Part shown: positions 41,324 to 50,789 of the stretch, in pieces | How positions within the stretch are numbered: the stretch's first letter is position 1 | How the letters are laid out: each line of letters opens with the position of its first letter | Assembly (NCBI GenBank): GCA_026014485.1 | Contig: JAOZIE010000014.1 | Location: forward strand, 101,017 to 165,016 | DNA: 64,000 bases | Direction of reading: 5' to 3' | From: Candidatus Bathyarchaeota archaeon | Lineage (GTDB): Archaea > Thermoproteota > Bathyarchaeia > Bathyarchaeales > Bathycorpusculaceae | Made by a program: the position numbers and the translations under genes | Notes under the pieces: generated by a model | Databases searched by the model: none | The model's input: the letters and a program-made list of their open reading frames with translations, nothing else | What the model was told of the DNA's origin: nothing

Positions 41324-42502
41324 TCAGTTTAGCTTCAAGTTTTCGTAAATTTCAAGGTGTTTTTCCACCAGTACATCCCAGTCGTGGTTTTTCTTCACGT
41401 AATTGTACCCGTTTTTTCCCAGCTTGGCACGTAGCTTTGGGTCTTCAACAAGAATCTGAATTTTCTCTGCGAGGTCATCTACGTCACCTAAACGCGCTAA
41501 GAACCCGTTAACCCCCGACTTGATGATTTCCGCAGCAAACGGCAAATCAAACGCGACAACGGGCTTTCTGCACGCCATCGCTTCCAACACGGCAACGGGC
41601 TGCGCCTCGTACAGGCTCGGCAGAACCACCATGCCCGCTTTTTTGATTTCGGTGAGCATTTGTTTTCTGGGGACAAATCCTCGGACACGCACGTTTGGCG
41701 CCAAGCCTCTTGCGGAAACTGCACTTTCCACTTTGCTTCTCAGCGGGCCATCACCAAATATTTGTGCCTCAAAATCTGGGTGGCTACCCTTCAGTTTTTG
41801 TAGTGCATCCAAGAAGTAGGTCACGCCTTTAGCCCAGTAGAGGCGACCACAATACACAATTGACTCGCCGTTTTCCACGTTTGACTCTACACCGTCGAAG
41901 TCGCCGAAGTTTAACCCATTATAAATAACTGACAATCTGCTGGAATCCAAGTAGCTGAACATCTGCTTGAGTTCAGTTACTGTGCTATAGTTGCATACCG
42001 TGACGTGGTCGGAGTTTCTGAGGCAGATGTCATGTAGCAGAACCTGCAGGGGGTAACCCGCAAGCTGGAAGCCGACGTCTTTTGTTGTCCAGTTTTCGCG
42101 GGGCGCGTCAAGCGACAGCTTCAGGCTGCTCAAATGCAGACCGTGAATCGATGTCACCAGCGGTTTTTTAAGTCTCCGCTTCAGCAACGCCGCGGCAGCG
42201 CCTGCCTGTGGGTTAAAAACATGCAGAACCGAGTAATCTTGAAGGAGTTGGGCGAGGGTCTTGAGGTTTAGCAGTTGAAACCAAACGAATCTGGGAGGCG
42301 CCTCCAAGCAGGGTAGCCGAACAACCTCCAAGTTACAGTTTACGTGTTCCCTGCGGACTTTCCTGCTTTTTCCGCAGAAAACCGTTGTCTGCACGCCTTT
42401 TTTGGAGAGCGCAGCGGCGAAGTCGTGGCAGGCTGAGCCTATGCCACCGAACATGAACGGCGGGTACTCTTCGGAGATGAGAGCAACTTTGAGGGACTTC
42501 AA
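41324..42502 (-). CDS. Glycosyltransferase family 4 protein
   Basis: A 392-residue GT4. The start KVALISEEYPPFMFGGIGSACHDFAAAL has the Gly-rich acceptor loop, then VVRLPCLEAPPR, VYNG-type SVIYNGLNFGDFDGVE, IVYCGRLYWAKGVTYFLDAL, and the donor motif LPSLYEAQPVAVLEAMACRKPVVAFD with the E-x7-E pair. It follows the GT gene at 42507 by 4 bases, so they are certainly co-transcribed. Confidence 0.9.
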   Translation of the reverse strand: MKSLKVALISEEYPPFMFGGIGSACHDFAAALSKKGVQTTVFCGKSRKVRREHVNCNLEVVRLPCLEAPPRFVWFQLLNLKTLAQLLQDYSVLHVFNPQAGAAAALLKRRLKKPLVTSIHGLHLSSLKLSLDAPRENWTTKDVGFQLAGYPLQVLLHDICLRNSDHVTVCNYSTVTELKQMFSYLDSSRLSVIYNGLNFGDFDGVESNVENGESIVYCGRLYWAKGVTYFLDALQKLKGSHPDFEAQIFGDGPLRSKVESAVSARGLAPNVRVRGFVPRKQMLTEIKKAGMVVLPSLYEAQPVAVLEAMACRKPVVAFDLPFAAEIIKSGVNGFLARLGDVDDLAEKIQILVEDPKLRAKLGKNGYNYVKKNHDWDVLVEKHLEIYENLKLN

Positions 42503-42506
42503 AGCT

Positions 42507-43709
42507 TCAAACCTGCTGCGGCGTTCTTAGTCTGCGTAGATGGCGGCTCAGTATGTCCTCCAGGGTTTTTGCTAAAACTTTGAAGTCGTGCTCGCGGGCG
42601 AAGGCACAGGCTTTCTCGGACAAGTTTTCTTGATGGGCGTGGTCGCTGAGCACGGCGTCTGCGGCGTCTGCGAGTTCATCGGAGTTGCAATAGAAGAACA
42701 CGTGTTTTGTGTTTAGCGCTGTCACTTCAGGAAGCCGCGTTGACAGGATGGGTTTTCCGTAGGCTGAGTAGACAAAAAGTTTCTCGGGCAGGCGGATGGC
42801 GGCAAAGTAACTGTTTAGCTTGTAGGGCATTATGCAGCAGCTTGCCTCAGTAAGGCGCCGCTTCAGGTGCTGGCTGGAAATGTACCCCGTGACTTCAACG
42901 TGCTTTTCAAGTCCCCTGCTGGCGGCTTGGCTTTCGAATTGGCGTCTAAACTGAGGCTTCTGCCACGGGCCAATCACCACAAGTTTAAGGTCAGGGTACC
43001 TGGCGTTTAGCTTGTGGAGGGCTTTGAGGGGCGTTTCCAAGTCGAGCCAGTCATCGATTACCCCCATAACCACCAAGCTACGGTTCGGGTTCTTTGCGGC
43101 GTCTTTTTTTGGTGCTGGGGGTTTGCTGCGTGTGTCTACGCCGTTGGTTACAAGGTAGCAGGGTTTGGTTTTGTCTGTGTTTTGGGCGTTTTTGACGAGG
43201 GATTGGCAGACGGCTACGCAGATATCTGAGAATTTTATGTTCAGTTTCGTTACGGCTAAAGAGACGCCTTCCACAAGTTTCTTTACAATTTCCGAAGAGC
43301 CCCTGTAGTAGACAGATGCTGACTCGGGGAAATAGTCTGAAAAATCAAAAACCTTCAGGGCGCGTGTTCCCGCAGCAAAAAAAGCTACCAGCCCGCAGAG
43401 GATGTTCTCGTTTATAACGGCGTCGATTTCGAGTTTTCGGATAGCTTTGAAAACGGCTGGACCCATGGCGAAGGCGTTTAACGTGAAGAAGGCAGCGGGG
43501 TCGCTCAGCGGGAGCGTTTTGGATTTGATAAGCTTCACTTTTCTGGGTAACCGTTTAATCGGCTGGTTTCTGTAGAGGTCAAAGTTCCAAGCGTAAACTC
43601 TGTGTCCTCGTGCGGCAAGTTCTTCGGCGATGCTGTTGATGTGTCCTGCTCCCGCAGCTCGGGTCCAATCGTTGGTGGGGATGATGAGTATGTTCACTGT
43701 TCTGTGCAA
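42507..43709 (-). CDS. Glycosyltransferase (GT4-like) family protein
   Basis: A 400-residue GT-B protein. LIIPTNDWTRAAGAGHINSIAEELAARGHRVYAWNFD is the N-terminal Rossmann start with acceptor loop; CYLVTNGVDTRSK is the inter-domain VxNGVD; SLVVMGVIDDWLDLETPLKAL begins the donor domain, and CCIMPYKLNSYFAAIRLPEKLFVYSAYGKPIL carries the phosphate/sugar-binding region with a changed E-x7-E (only one Glu is evident). Co-directional and 4 bases before the next GT. Confidence 0.8.
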   Translation of the reverse strand: MHRTVNILIIPTNDWTRAAGAGHINSIAEELAARGHRVYAWNFDLYRNQPIKRLPRKVKLIKSKTLPLSDPAAFFTLNAFAMGPAVFKAIRKLEIDAVINENILCGLVAFFAAGTRALKVFDFSDYFPESASVYYRGSSEIVKKLVEGVSLAVTKLNIKFSDICVAVCQSLVKNAQNTDKTKPCYLVTNGVDTRSKPPAPKKDAAKNPNRSLVVMGVIDDWLDLETPLKALHKLNARYPDLKLVVIGPWQKPQFRRQFESQAASRGLEKHVEVTGYISSQHLKRRLTEASCCIMPYKLNSYFAAIRLPEKLFVYSAYGKPILSTRLPEVTALNTKHVFFYCNSDELADAADAVLSDHAHQENLSEKACAFAREHDFKVLAKTLEDILSRHLRRLRTPQQV

Positions 43710-43763
43710 TCCTCACTTTGAGCGGCGATGGCAGACGCAGGAGGTTCCTGTTGTGCTGTTTGG

Positions 43764-45125
43764 TTAGCTGTACTCGTTTATGAGCGTCTTTGTCCGTGAG
43801 GGCAGAGTTATGGTTGCCTGCGGGTCTTCAGTCACGGCGCCTATAAGTTCCTCGTAGTAGCTCGTGTTGCCGTTTCCAAACTCGTAGTCGGGGTGCACAA
43901 GAAACATGCATATGCCGCCTAAGTCGCGGATTACGCTTGCCATAACAGCCCAGATTTTCAGGGCTTCTTCAGGCTTTAGACCTAACACGTAAAGCAGCTG
44001 ATGGTCCTGCGGCAGGGTCAGCGGAATTTCCATTAACCCGTTCAGCGTGAGTGGGTAAACAGTTCCGATGCCGTGGGGCTTCATAGTGTACGGGTGCTTG
44101 GGCTCCCAAGCGGGAATTGAAGTGTCATAGGTGTATCCTGCTTCGTTTAGGGCCTGCAGTATGGTTGGGTTATGCTGCAGTATAGGTGCTCTGAATCCCT
44201 CGACAGGCTGCTGAATTATGGTTCCCAAGGTGTGCTTTACGTCAGAGAACCTCTCAACGAGCTCCTTCTTGGGCAGATGCGCAAGTTTTCCGTCATGTTT
44301 AGTGTCATGTGCACCCACTTCACCGTTATTTGCAAGTTCCCTCACTGCTCCGTCGTTTAGTTTGTAGCGCTTGGAGGGCAAAAACCAGGCGGAGCGGGTG
44401 TCGTATTTCTCCTCTATTTTCTTGATGAATCTGGCTTTTTGGAGTCCCTGCGCGGTTTCCACGTCATGCGTCAAGAGGCACACGTAGTTATCGAGAAAGA
44501 TGGGCTTCTTCTCCATCTGTTTGCCTGAGGCATTCTCAATGGCGTTTGATAGCATGTACCTTAAGGCATCCAGAGGGAGCTTGTCACATATAGCCAAGTT
44601 TTCGGGTCCACACTCTGTTCTCATCATGAAGTTGCGGATTCTTGCAGGCACCAACCCATAGGGAACAGGTAACCCCGTGAATAAACGGTGAAGTTTTGCT
44701 TGCTTCGGATTTAGGGTTGCATCTACGATTCCGTTGAATTCTTTAACTGCGTTAATTTTTAGGGTTGCAGTGCACTCTTTCGGCTTTACATCTGTGGATG
44801 TGCTGTCATCGAAAATCGGGTTTGTAGGTAAATCATAACAGTACTGCCTGTTAGGCGTAATCGACAGGGTCGTGTATGAAGTAGCGGGTACGTACACCAG
44901 ATTTCCTGGTTTGATGGTTACTTTTAGACCGTTGTTTCTTGCCCAAGCTTTGAAGCTTTCCGATTCTGAAGGAATAATTACTGTACTTTTTGCTTCGATG
45001 GGTTTTTGCCTGTAAACAATAGAAACGTCAGCGTCTTCTGGCTCCGTGAATGTAACGTTCCACGGAGACAAGAGTTCAGAAATAACTGCGGCGTCTGCGG
45101 GCACAGCTTGGACTGCTACTTTCAC
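43764..45125 (-). CDS. Polysaccharide deacetylase-like protein with extra N-terminal domain
   Basis: A 453-residue protein. Residues 1-205 are a domain I do not recognise (beta-rich start AVQAVPADAAVISELLSPW). Residues about 210-435 form a NodB barrel: LLTHDVETAQG (motif 1 Asp), GAHDTKHDGKLAHL (motif 2 His pair), GFRAPILQHN (motif 3 Arg), and LVHPDYEFGNG (motif 5 His). Metal site residues are all present. No signal peptide, so it works in the cytoplasm, presumably on an N-acetylated lipid- or nucleotide-linked sugar in this pathway. ATG/GTG choice at 45125 is not critical. Confidence 0.75.
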   Translation of the reverse strand: MKVAVQAVPADAAVISELLSPWNVTFTEPEDADVSIVYRQKPIEAKSTVIIPSESESFKAWARNNGLKVTIKPGNLVYVPATSYTTLSITPNRQYCYDLPTNPIFDDSTSTDVKPKECTATLKINAVKEFNGIVDATLNPKQAKLHRLFTGLPVPYGLVPARIRNFMMRTECGPENLAICDKLPLDALRYMLSNAIENASGKQMEKKPIFLDNYVCLLTHDVETAQGLQKARFIKKIEEKYDTRSAWFLPSKRYKLNDGAVRELANNGEVGAHDTKHDGKLAHLPKKELVERFSDVKHTLGTIIQQPVEGFRAPILQHNPTILQALNEAGYTYDTSIPAWEPKHPYTMKPHGIGTVYPLTLNGLMEIPLTLPQDHQLLYVLGLKPEEALKIWAVMASVIRDLGGICMFLVHPDYEFGNGNTSYYEELIGAVTEDPQATITLPSRTKTLINEYS

Positions 45126-45155
45126 GTAATCACCTAAAATTCTCTGAATTGTTGC

Positions 45156-45911
45156 CTATTTTTTTATGCCCGTTTTAAGGTACAGGAGAGGACCCACTAT
45201 TTGCCACCAGTCGCGGAGCGGAGAAATATTTGAGTAGCCGCCTTTGTTGTTAAACGGGTAAATTTTTGAAACTGGGACTTCTTTTACTCGATAACCCAAA
45301 GTTAACGCTTTATAGTGAATGTAGTATTCCAACTCGTATCTGTTAAGCCAGCCTTGGCTGATGTCAATTTCCTCGTTTTTGAACAAGCTTAACTTGTAGG
45401 CTCGAAAGCCGTTCGTGACATCGGTACATCTGCTTTTAGTAAGCAAAGTCCACACAAACGGAAACAGCCGGCTAAACATCCTGCGCAGAAAAGGGTTTTT
45501 CACCGCCCTTCCCCCATTAAGGAACCTTGACCCCTGCACATAATCATAGCTCTCTTTAAGGATCGGCTTCAAAAGTCTGGGGATTTCTTCGGGCTGATCC
45601 TTGCCGTTTCCCGCCATAATAACTGCAATGTCATATTTTCTGCTTATGCCGTATTCTATGCCCTCTCTTATGGCAACACCGATGCCTTCTCTGTTCTGTT
45701 TGCTTATTATGTGGACAGGAATTAGCGTTCTGCATGCTGCTTTCCTAATCAATTGGAGGTCACATTGGGGGGCGCAGTCAATGACTAAGCATATTTCATC
45801 TACCGTTTTATTCTTAAAGTTGCAGAGGACTTGCAGTAGCTGTTTAGTGTTGTTGCAAGCTGGAATAATCACAATCTTGCTGGGGTTGTCCTCATCTAAA
45901 GTCAATCCCAA
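45156..45911 (-). CDS. Glycosyltransferase family 2 (dolichyl-phosphate sugar synthase-like)
   Basis: A 251-residue GT-A protein. [17 protein letters not shown] is the first strand; [21 protein letters not shown] takes the place of the DxD region and [11 protein letters not shown] is typical of polyprenyl-phosphate mannose/glucose synthases. [12 protein letters not shown] and [27 protein letters not shown] complete the fold. No membrane helix follows, unlike some archaeal versions. TTG 45911 overlaps the hexapeptide acetyltransferase gene by 20 bases. It probably charges a polyprenyl phosphate for use by the DUF2206 transferase. Confidence 0.8.
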   Translation of the reverse strand: MGLTLDEDNPSKIVIIPACNNTKQLLQVLCNFKNKTVDEICLVIDCAPQCDLQLIRKAACRTLIPVHIISKQNREGIGVAIREGIEYGISRKYDIAVIMAGNGKDQPEEIPRLLKPILKESYDYVQGSRFLNGGRAVKNPFLRRMFSRLFPFVWTLLTKSRCTDVTNGFRAYKLSLFKNEEIDISQGWLNRYELEYYIHYKALTLGYRVKEVPVSKIYPFNNKGGYSNISPLRDWWQIVGPLLYLKTGIKK

Positions 45912-46368
45912 TTCTCCTGATAACCCGTGCTGGATTGCCCGCCACCAACGTTTTATTTGGCACGTCTTTGGTAACTACTGAGCCTGCGCCAACCATGGCT
46001 TCTTCACCTATGGTGACTCCGGGTACAATGACGCTGTTTGCCCCTATAGACGCGCCCTTCTTGACGGTTGTGGGCAACAGTTTCCATTCCCCCTGCGCTC
46101 TGGGATGCTTGTCGTTTGTGAATGTGACGTTTGGTCCGATGAACACGTTGTCTTCGATTGTGACGCCTGTTGGAATGAAAACGAACGGTCTAATTTTGCA
46201 GTTGTCCCCTATGACTACGCCTTCTTCGATGTAAACAAAAGAGTCAACCTTGCTGTTCCTGCCCACTTTGCATCTAAACAGGTTGACCTGGTCAAAAACC
46301 CTAGTGCCCTCCCCAATGTGCACGCCGTTTATCAGCGCGTACCTGCGGTTTTTGCGTTGATTCTGCAT
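45892..46368 (-). CDS. Hexapeptide acetyltransferase, WbpD/WlbB-like
   Basis: A 158-residue left-handed beta-helix protein with repeated [LIV]-G-x4 units ([48 protein letters not shown]) and the active loop NDKHPRA, whose His is the usual catalytic base. [36 protein letters not shown] ends the helix. This is the pattern of UDP-2-acetamido-3-amino-2,3-dideoxy-glucuronate 3-N-acetyltransferase. With the adjacent oxidoreductase and aminotransferase, it would make UDP-GlcNAc(3NAc)A. The gap to the oxidoreductase gene is 4 bases. Confidence 0.85.
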   Translation of the reverse strand: MQNQRKNRRYALINGVHIGEGTRVFDQVNLFRCKVGRNSKVDSFVYIEEGVVIGDNCKIRPFVFIPTGVTIEDNVFIGPNVTFTNDKHPRAQGEWKLLPTTVKKGASIGANSVIVPGVTIGEEAMVGAGSVVTKDVPNKTLVAGNPARVIRRIGIDFR

Positions 46369-46372
46369 CTGA

Positions 46373-47350
46373 CTATTCCACTAGTTCAGTTCTGCCGTTT
46401 TCCATAGCTGCGCGGGAAAGCTCCAGGAGCTTCACAACGTTGGCTCCGACAAGTCCGTTGTTCTTGTTCAAGAAGGCGTCGTTTGATGCGCAGCCGTCCC
46501 TGACGCAATGAACAAAATGTGAAAGCTCAGAATTTATGGTGTTGCTTCGTTCCACGGGTAAATCAAAGAAGTGCCCATCTTCAAACCCTACGAATTTTTG
46601 GGTTACGCAATCTATCTTTGCAAACCTGTCTGAACCCATAATCTGCACTTCCCTGACTTTTTCAGGATGCAGCCAACTTATCTCTATGTGAGCCAATAAG
46701 TTGCTTTTGAATTCGCTTGTTATGTACGCGGTTTCTTCTCTTTGCCCTCTCCTGTGGGCTTTAGCTACACAGGTTACTTTTTCAGGCCAGTCGTTAGTGA
46801 GAAAGTTCAAAATGTCAAAAGGATGCGGCGCCAAATCGGTGATTATGTCTCTGCCAATCATAGGCGGCATAAGCGCCGTCCAAGTAAGCTTCATCCAGTA
46901 AAGATCACCGAACCATCTGTTTTCAATAAGCGCCTTGGCTTTTTCGATGGCGGCGTCAAACCTGAAGATGTGGCCAACTGACAGAACCAAGTTTTTTTCA
47001 TGAGCCAGGCCGACGAGTTTTATGGCTTCAAGCGAATTAAGGGTCATGGGCTTTTCTACGGTTACATGCTTGTTGTGTTTTAGTGCTTCTCTGCATATGT
47101 CGTAGTGGGTTATGCTGGGCGTGCAAATGTGGACCGCGTCAATTTTGGGGTTCAGCAGGATTTCGTCGGGGTTTTTGGCTAAGTAGGGGACATCATATTT
47201 TTCTTTACAGAACTTTAGATTATCCTCGAAAACATCGCAGACCCCGAGCAGTTGAACGCTGGGGTTAGTTTTGCTCATTAAAGCGTATTCTGAGGCGATT
47301 TTTTTGCCCCAGTATCCGACGCCTATCACAGCAACATTCATTTTGTCCAT
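46373..47350 (-). CDS. Gfo/Idh/MocA oxidoreductase, WbpB/WlbA-like
   Basis: A 325-residue NAD-dependent oxidoreductase. The Rossmann start is [13 protein letters not shown], followed by [18 protein letters not shown] and the catalytic EKPMTLN motif, then VGHIFRFD and the active-site segment [12 protein letters not shown]. Together with the neighbouring acetyltransferase and DegT aminotransferase it matches UDP-GlcNAcA 3-dehydrogenase (WbpB/WlbA) in diacetamido-uronic acid synthesis, known in archaeal N-glycan pathways of methanogens. UDP-GlcNAc C6 dehydrogenase (WbpA-type) is not in the window. Confidence 0.85.
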   Translation of the reverse strand: MDKMNVAVIGVGYWGKKIASEYALMSKTNPSVQLLGVCDVFEDNLKFCKEKYDVPYLAKNPDEILLNPKIDAVHICTPSITHYDICREALKHNKHVTVEKPMTLNSLEAIKLVGLAHEKNLVLSVGHIFRFDAAIEKAKALIENRWFGDLYWMKLTWTALMPPMIGRDIITDLAPHPFDILNFLTNDWPEKVTCVAKAHRRGQREETAYITSEFKSNLLAHIEISWLHPEKVREVQIMGSDRFAKIDCVTQKFVGFEDGHFFDLPVERSNTINSELSHFVHCVRDGCASNDAFLNKNNGLVGANVVKLLELSRAAMENGRTELVE

Positions 47351-47387
47351 TTTTTGTTTTCTCCTTGCTTTTCATTCCGCCTTCTGC

Positions 47388-48491
47388 TCAAGTGTTCGGA
47401 GTGAAAAAATCGTGAATACTGTGCGAAACCTGCTTCACTGCCTCCTCCTCCATTTCTGGGTACATCGGCAAACTCAGCACCTGGTTTGAGGCAAGCTCGC
47501 TTTTCGGGAAGTCTCCTTCTCTGAAGCCATAAAGTTGCCTGTAGATTGGCTGTAGATGAATTGGTATGGGATAGTGGATTCCGCATTGGATGCCTTCGCC
47601 TTCAAGGTGGGCTTTCAGTTCGTTTCTGCGGTTTGTTTTCACAACGTAGAGGTGGTACACGGGCAGGATCTCGCGGCTTTCGCTGGGCGGTAACTCTAAG
47701 CCGTTCACGTCGTTTAGCAGCTTATCGTACATTTGGGCGATGTTCCGCCGCTTCTGGTTCCATTCCTCAAGTTTTCTCAGCTGAACTCTGCCAATAGCTG
47801 CGTTTACGGTGTTAAGCCTCGCCGTCAAGCCAATCAAGTCGTGCTCGTAGTGGGAGATTCTTCCGCAGTCACGGAGTCTTCCGATTCTTTTAGCTACCTC
47901 CTCGTCGTTGGTGACTGCCATCCCGCCGTCGCCTCCCACTGTCATGTTCTTAACGGGGTAAAACGAGAAGCAGCCAACCGAACCGAAGGAACCGACTTTT
48001 CTGCCTCGGTATTTCGCTCCATGCGCTTGGCAGCAGTCCTCTATCATGATGTGTTTGCCGTCTTCTGTGAGTTCCGCTGCTGCATCCAAGTCAGAGGGGT
48101 ACCCGTAGAGGTGGACTGGAAGAATAGCTTTTGTTTCGCTGGTTACCTTCTGCTTTGCCTCGTTTGGGTTTATGTTGTAGGTTTTGTTGTCGATGTCGGC
48201 GAAAACAGGTGTTGCTCCCGCCCAGTACACGGAGTTTGCTGTGGCTATGAACGAGAACGGTGTAGTCACCACCTCATCTTTGGAGTTCACGTGCAGAGCC
48301 TGCAGGGCAAACTGCAACGCGAAGGTTCCTGAACTTGTGGAGACAGCGTGTTTTACGCCGCAGTAGCGGGCGAATTCCTCTTCGAACTTGAAAACGCTCT
48401 CGCCCATGACGAACTTTTCGTTCTGCAACGCGTCAACCGCTGCGTTTTTCATTTCTTCATCGAAAACTGGCATTGCTAAAGGGATTTTCAT
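47388..48491 (-). CDS. DegT/DnrJ/EryC1 aminotransferase, WbpE/WlbC-like
   Basis: A 367-residue PLP-dependent sugar aminotransferase. VSTSSGTFALQFALQAL binds the cofactor phosphate, IEDCCQAHGAKYRGRKVG carries the Asp and Gln, and the Schiff-base lysine is in FSFYPVKNMTVGGDGG. It is the first gene of the minus-strand glycan run, with TGAGGT upstream of ATG 48491. In combination with the two genes that follow it should install the 3-amino group on UDP-3-keto-GlcNAcA. Confidence 0.9.
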   Translation of the reverse strand: MKIPLAMPVFDEEMKNAAVDALQNEKFVMGESVFKFEEEFARYCGVKHAVSTSSGTFALQFALQALHVNSKDEVVTTPFSFIATANSVYWAGATPVFADIDNKTYNINPNEAKQKVTSETKAILPVHLYGYPSDLDAAAELTEDGKHIMIEDCCQAHGAKYRGRKVGSFGSVGCFSFYPVKNMTVGGDGGMAVTNDEEVAKRIGRLRDCGRISHYEHDLIGLTARLNTVNAAIGRVQLRKLEEWNQKRRNIAQMYDKLLNDVNGLELPPSESREILPVYHLYVVKTNRRNELKAHLEGEGIQCGIHYPIPIHLQPIYRQLYGFREGDFPKSELASNQVLSLPMYPEMEEEAVKQVSHSIHDFFTPNT

Positions 48492-48598
48492 AAAACCTCA
48501 TACCTGTGAATACACGCTGCATTCAGCGTCTCCATGGTTGGATTTGGATGCTGACTGGGTCAAAGCAAGTTTATGGCGTTGTCTTTTGACTGTTTAAC

Positions 48599-48988
48599 TT
48601 AGTGGGCTGTGTGGAGCCAGCCTCGCCCGCCTTTTTTTGAGCGTTGAGGCTGCTTGTTTGTCTTTTTCGGCTGAGGCTTTTTTTGTGCCGCGGCTTTTTT
48701 GGGCTGCGTTATTGTGGTGCGGCTGAATTTTCTCCATCCTCCAACTTCGGGGTCTGGAGGTGGAAACCTGCTTTTACCAAGTTGATGCTGTTTTAGGGTT
48801 TCGCGGTAGCTTATGGGCTTCACTTTCGCCGTGGCTTTCACGACGGTTCCCCTTTCTACGAACAGCAACGCGTAGTCTTTGTCAGCTACTTTTTCGGCGT
48901 GGATTTTATCTCCTTTGAGGTCCCGCCAAAGGCTTCTCCATTGGTCGTTGAACTCGTGGAGGAATTTTTTTTCTTCCTTTGTCTTCAC
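48599..48988 (-). CDS. Hypothetical protein with lysine/proline-rich basic tail
   Basis: A 129-residue protein starting at GTG 48988, which has a strong AAGGAGGG at 48998-49005 (minus strand); longer readings to 49039 are less likely. The N-terminal 75 residues seem folded (KKFLHEFNDQWRSLWRDLKGDKIHAEKVADKDYALLFVERG), and the last 45 residues are disordered and basic, rich in Lys, Pro, Gln (KKAAAQKKPQPKK). The tail suggests nucleic acid binding. It is divergent from the DNA methyltransferase gene, 304 bases away. No known family recognised. Confidence 0.6.
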   Translation of the reverse strand: MKTKEEKKFLHEFNDQWRSLWRDLKGDKIHAEKVADKDYALLFVERGTVVKATAKVKPISYRETLKQHQLGKSRFPPPDPEVGGWRKFSRTTITQPKKAAAQKKPQPKKTNKQPQRSKKGGRGWLHTAH

Positions 48989-49292
48989 TAGCAATATCCC
49001 TCCTTGACAGGAGTGGACGGTTTGCCAAAAAAAGGTCATATGCCGACAAAGTCTGATATCTATCCCCGAATGCGGATTCTTAAGTATGTGTGATTACCCA
49101 CTGACAACAACAACCCCGTGGTCAGGGGGCTCCCTCAAAACTGGCGGTTTCGGCTGCGCGGCAGGTTTACGCTGCATTATTGCCTGTTACGCGTTTGTCA
49201 CAGTCGATGGCTCTGACGCCTCAATTCCTTTCCTTCTGGGCACCAAAAGAGTAAAACGCAGCATCCGCCGACATACATAGAAGGAAACCGCC

Positions 49293-50183
49293 ATGCAGAC
49301 CCGCCACAAAGTCATTATTGGCGACAGCCGACACATACCCGAAGTAGCAGACAGCAGCATCCACCTCATGGTGACCTCACCGCCCTACCCCATGGTGCAG
49401 ATGTGGGACCGCCAATTCGCCGAGTTAGACCCCAAAATCTCCGCACTCTGGCAAAAGCTGGAGCAGGAGTCGCGGGAAGAAACCGTCACCCAAATCTACA
49501 GTGCCATGCATGAGAACCTTGCCAAAACGTGGGCGGAAACCTTCCGCGTGCTGGTTGACGGCGGAATCGCATGCATAAACATCGGGGACGCCACCCGCAG
49601 CCTAAACGGGAAATTCCGCGTTTTCCCAAATCACGCCCGAATCATCGAACACTGCGAAAAAATCGGGTTCACGACGTTGCCTTATATCCTGTGGAAGAAA
49701 CCCACCACCAAACCCACGTACAAGGGCAAAGGCGCATTTTTAGGCTCAGGGTTTTTGCCACCGAACGCGTACGTAACGTTAGACTGTGAGTTTATTCTTA
49801 TTTTCCGAAAGGGAAAACTTCGGCAGTTCCAGCCCCACGACCCAAGCCGATACGGTAGCGCATTTACTAAGCAGGAGCGGGATGAATGGTTCAGCCAAAT
49901 CTGGCAGGTTACAGGTACGCGGCAAACCGTTGACAAGTTGGAACGGCGCACTGCTGCTTACCCTGATGAAATCGCTTGTCGTCTCATCAAAATGTTTAGT
50001 GTTGAAGGCGATATTGTGTTTGATCCCTTCTTAGGTTCGGGAACTACCACAAAAGCCTCTGTGGAAAACAATCGAAACAGTGTTGGATACGAATCTGACA
50101 AGTGCTTGCTTGAGGTTATTAAGAAGAAAATAGGTTGTTCAGCTACAAAAAAACTGGCTGAACTGCAGATAGTTGGGACCTAG
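49293..50183 (+). CDS. DNA methyltransferase (N4-cytosine/N6-adenine type), orphan
   Basis: A 296-residue amino-methyltransferase. The catalytic motif TSPPYPMV is near residue 30 and the SAM-binding motif FDPFLGSGTT is near residue 245, so motif IV precedes motif I, the beta class order. TSPPY is most often seen in N4-cytosine enzymes. GDATRSLNGKF lies between. No restriction endonuclease is adjacent; a lysine-rich protein lies on the other strand upstream, and a small nuclease-like gene lies at 51812. A solitary epigenetic methyltransferase is plausible. ATG 49293 has AGAAGGAAA upstream. Its last 4 bases overlap the convergent membrane protein gene. Confidence 0.85.
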   Translation: MQTRHKVIIGDSRHIPEVADSSIHLMVTSPPYPMVQMWDRQFAELDPKISALWQKLEQESREETVTQIYSAMHENLAKTWAETFRVLVDGGIACINIGDATRSLNGKFRVFPNHARIIEHCEKIGFTTLPYILWKKPTTKPTYKGKGAFLGSGFLPPNAYVTLDCEFILIFRKGKLRQFQPHDPSRYGSAFTKQERDEWFSQIWQVTGTRQTVDKLERRTAAYPDEIACRLIKMFSVEGDIVFDPFLGSGTTTKASVENNRNSVGYESDKCLLEVIKKKIGCSATKKLAELQIVGT

Positions 50184-50776
50184 GCTTTTGCGCTGTTATC
50201 TATTTTGGTTGCTGATTTACCGCTGGCGGTTGCAGTTGCGATTCTTCTATGATATAGCCTTGTAGACAAGGCTAACGCGGCAGTAACTATCGCAAATATG
50301 AATGTCCACTGGAATGCAGTTGCTGCTTCTATACTGACGCTCACGTTTTCGCTATAGGGCAGTTGAAGCGTTGTTGAACCCATTACAGGAATGCTAAACG
50401 ACCCAATTGCACTCGCTGCCCCTATCACTGCTGCAATTTCTGCAATGAATAAAACTATTGCGAATAAGGGCATGGTGTAGCCATATGACATTAACCGCTT
50501 TGAATAGGGCTTTAATGGTCGTATGCCGTATATTATCATGGTAGTAGCCCCCAACGCTAAAAGTGCTATGCTGGCAGCGTTTAATCCCACAATGATAGGT
50601 ATCGTTATAGCATCGCCTAGTATGTCCATGCTGAACTTGACTGGTGAGAGACCAGTGGTAAAGACAGCTGGGCTACCCAAAGTAAGTGTCCACCAAGGCA
50701 CCAAGATCGAGACGACGATAAGAATTATAGCGCATATACCTGCTGCCAATGCTATTGGGTTGTATCTGGCTTGCAT
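50180..50776 (-). CDS. Membrane protein with four transmembrane helices
   Basis: A membrane protein of about 198 residues from ATG 50776, which has TAGGTGA just upstream. Four hydrophobic helices appear at about residues 10-30, 60-85, 100-125 and 150-175; between the first and second is an extracellular loop with WWTLTLGSP. The C terminus is basic and Ser/Thr-rich. No family recognised. It follows the exported protein gene 50790-51368 by 13 bases; the two likely form a membrane complex. Confidence 0.65.
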   Translation of the reverse strand: MQARYNPIALAAGICAIILIVVSILVPWWTLTLGSPAVFTTGLSPVKFSMDILGDAITIPIIVGLNAASIALLALGATTMIIYGIRPLKPYSKRLMSYGYTMPLFAIVLFIAEIAAVIGAASAIGSFSIPVMGSTTLQLPYSENVSVSIEAATAFQWTFIFAIVTAALALSTRLYHRRIATATASGKSATKIDNSAKA

Positions 50777-50789
50777 GGGTCTCACCTAT

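Noticed and set aside
49086-49280. A 64-residue plus-strand frame before the DNA methyltransferase gene
   Set aside because: No ribosome binding site or protein-like pattern was found; Gly/Cys/Arg composition and position fit leader sequence better.
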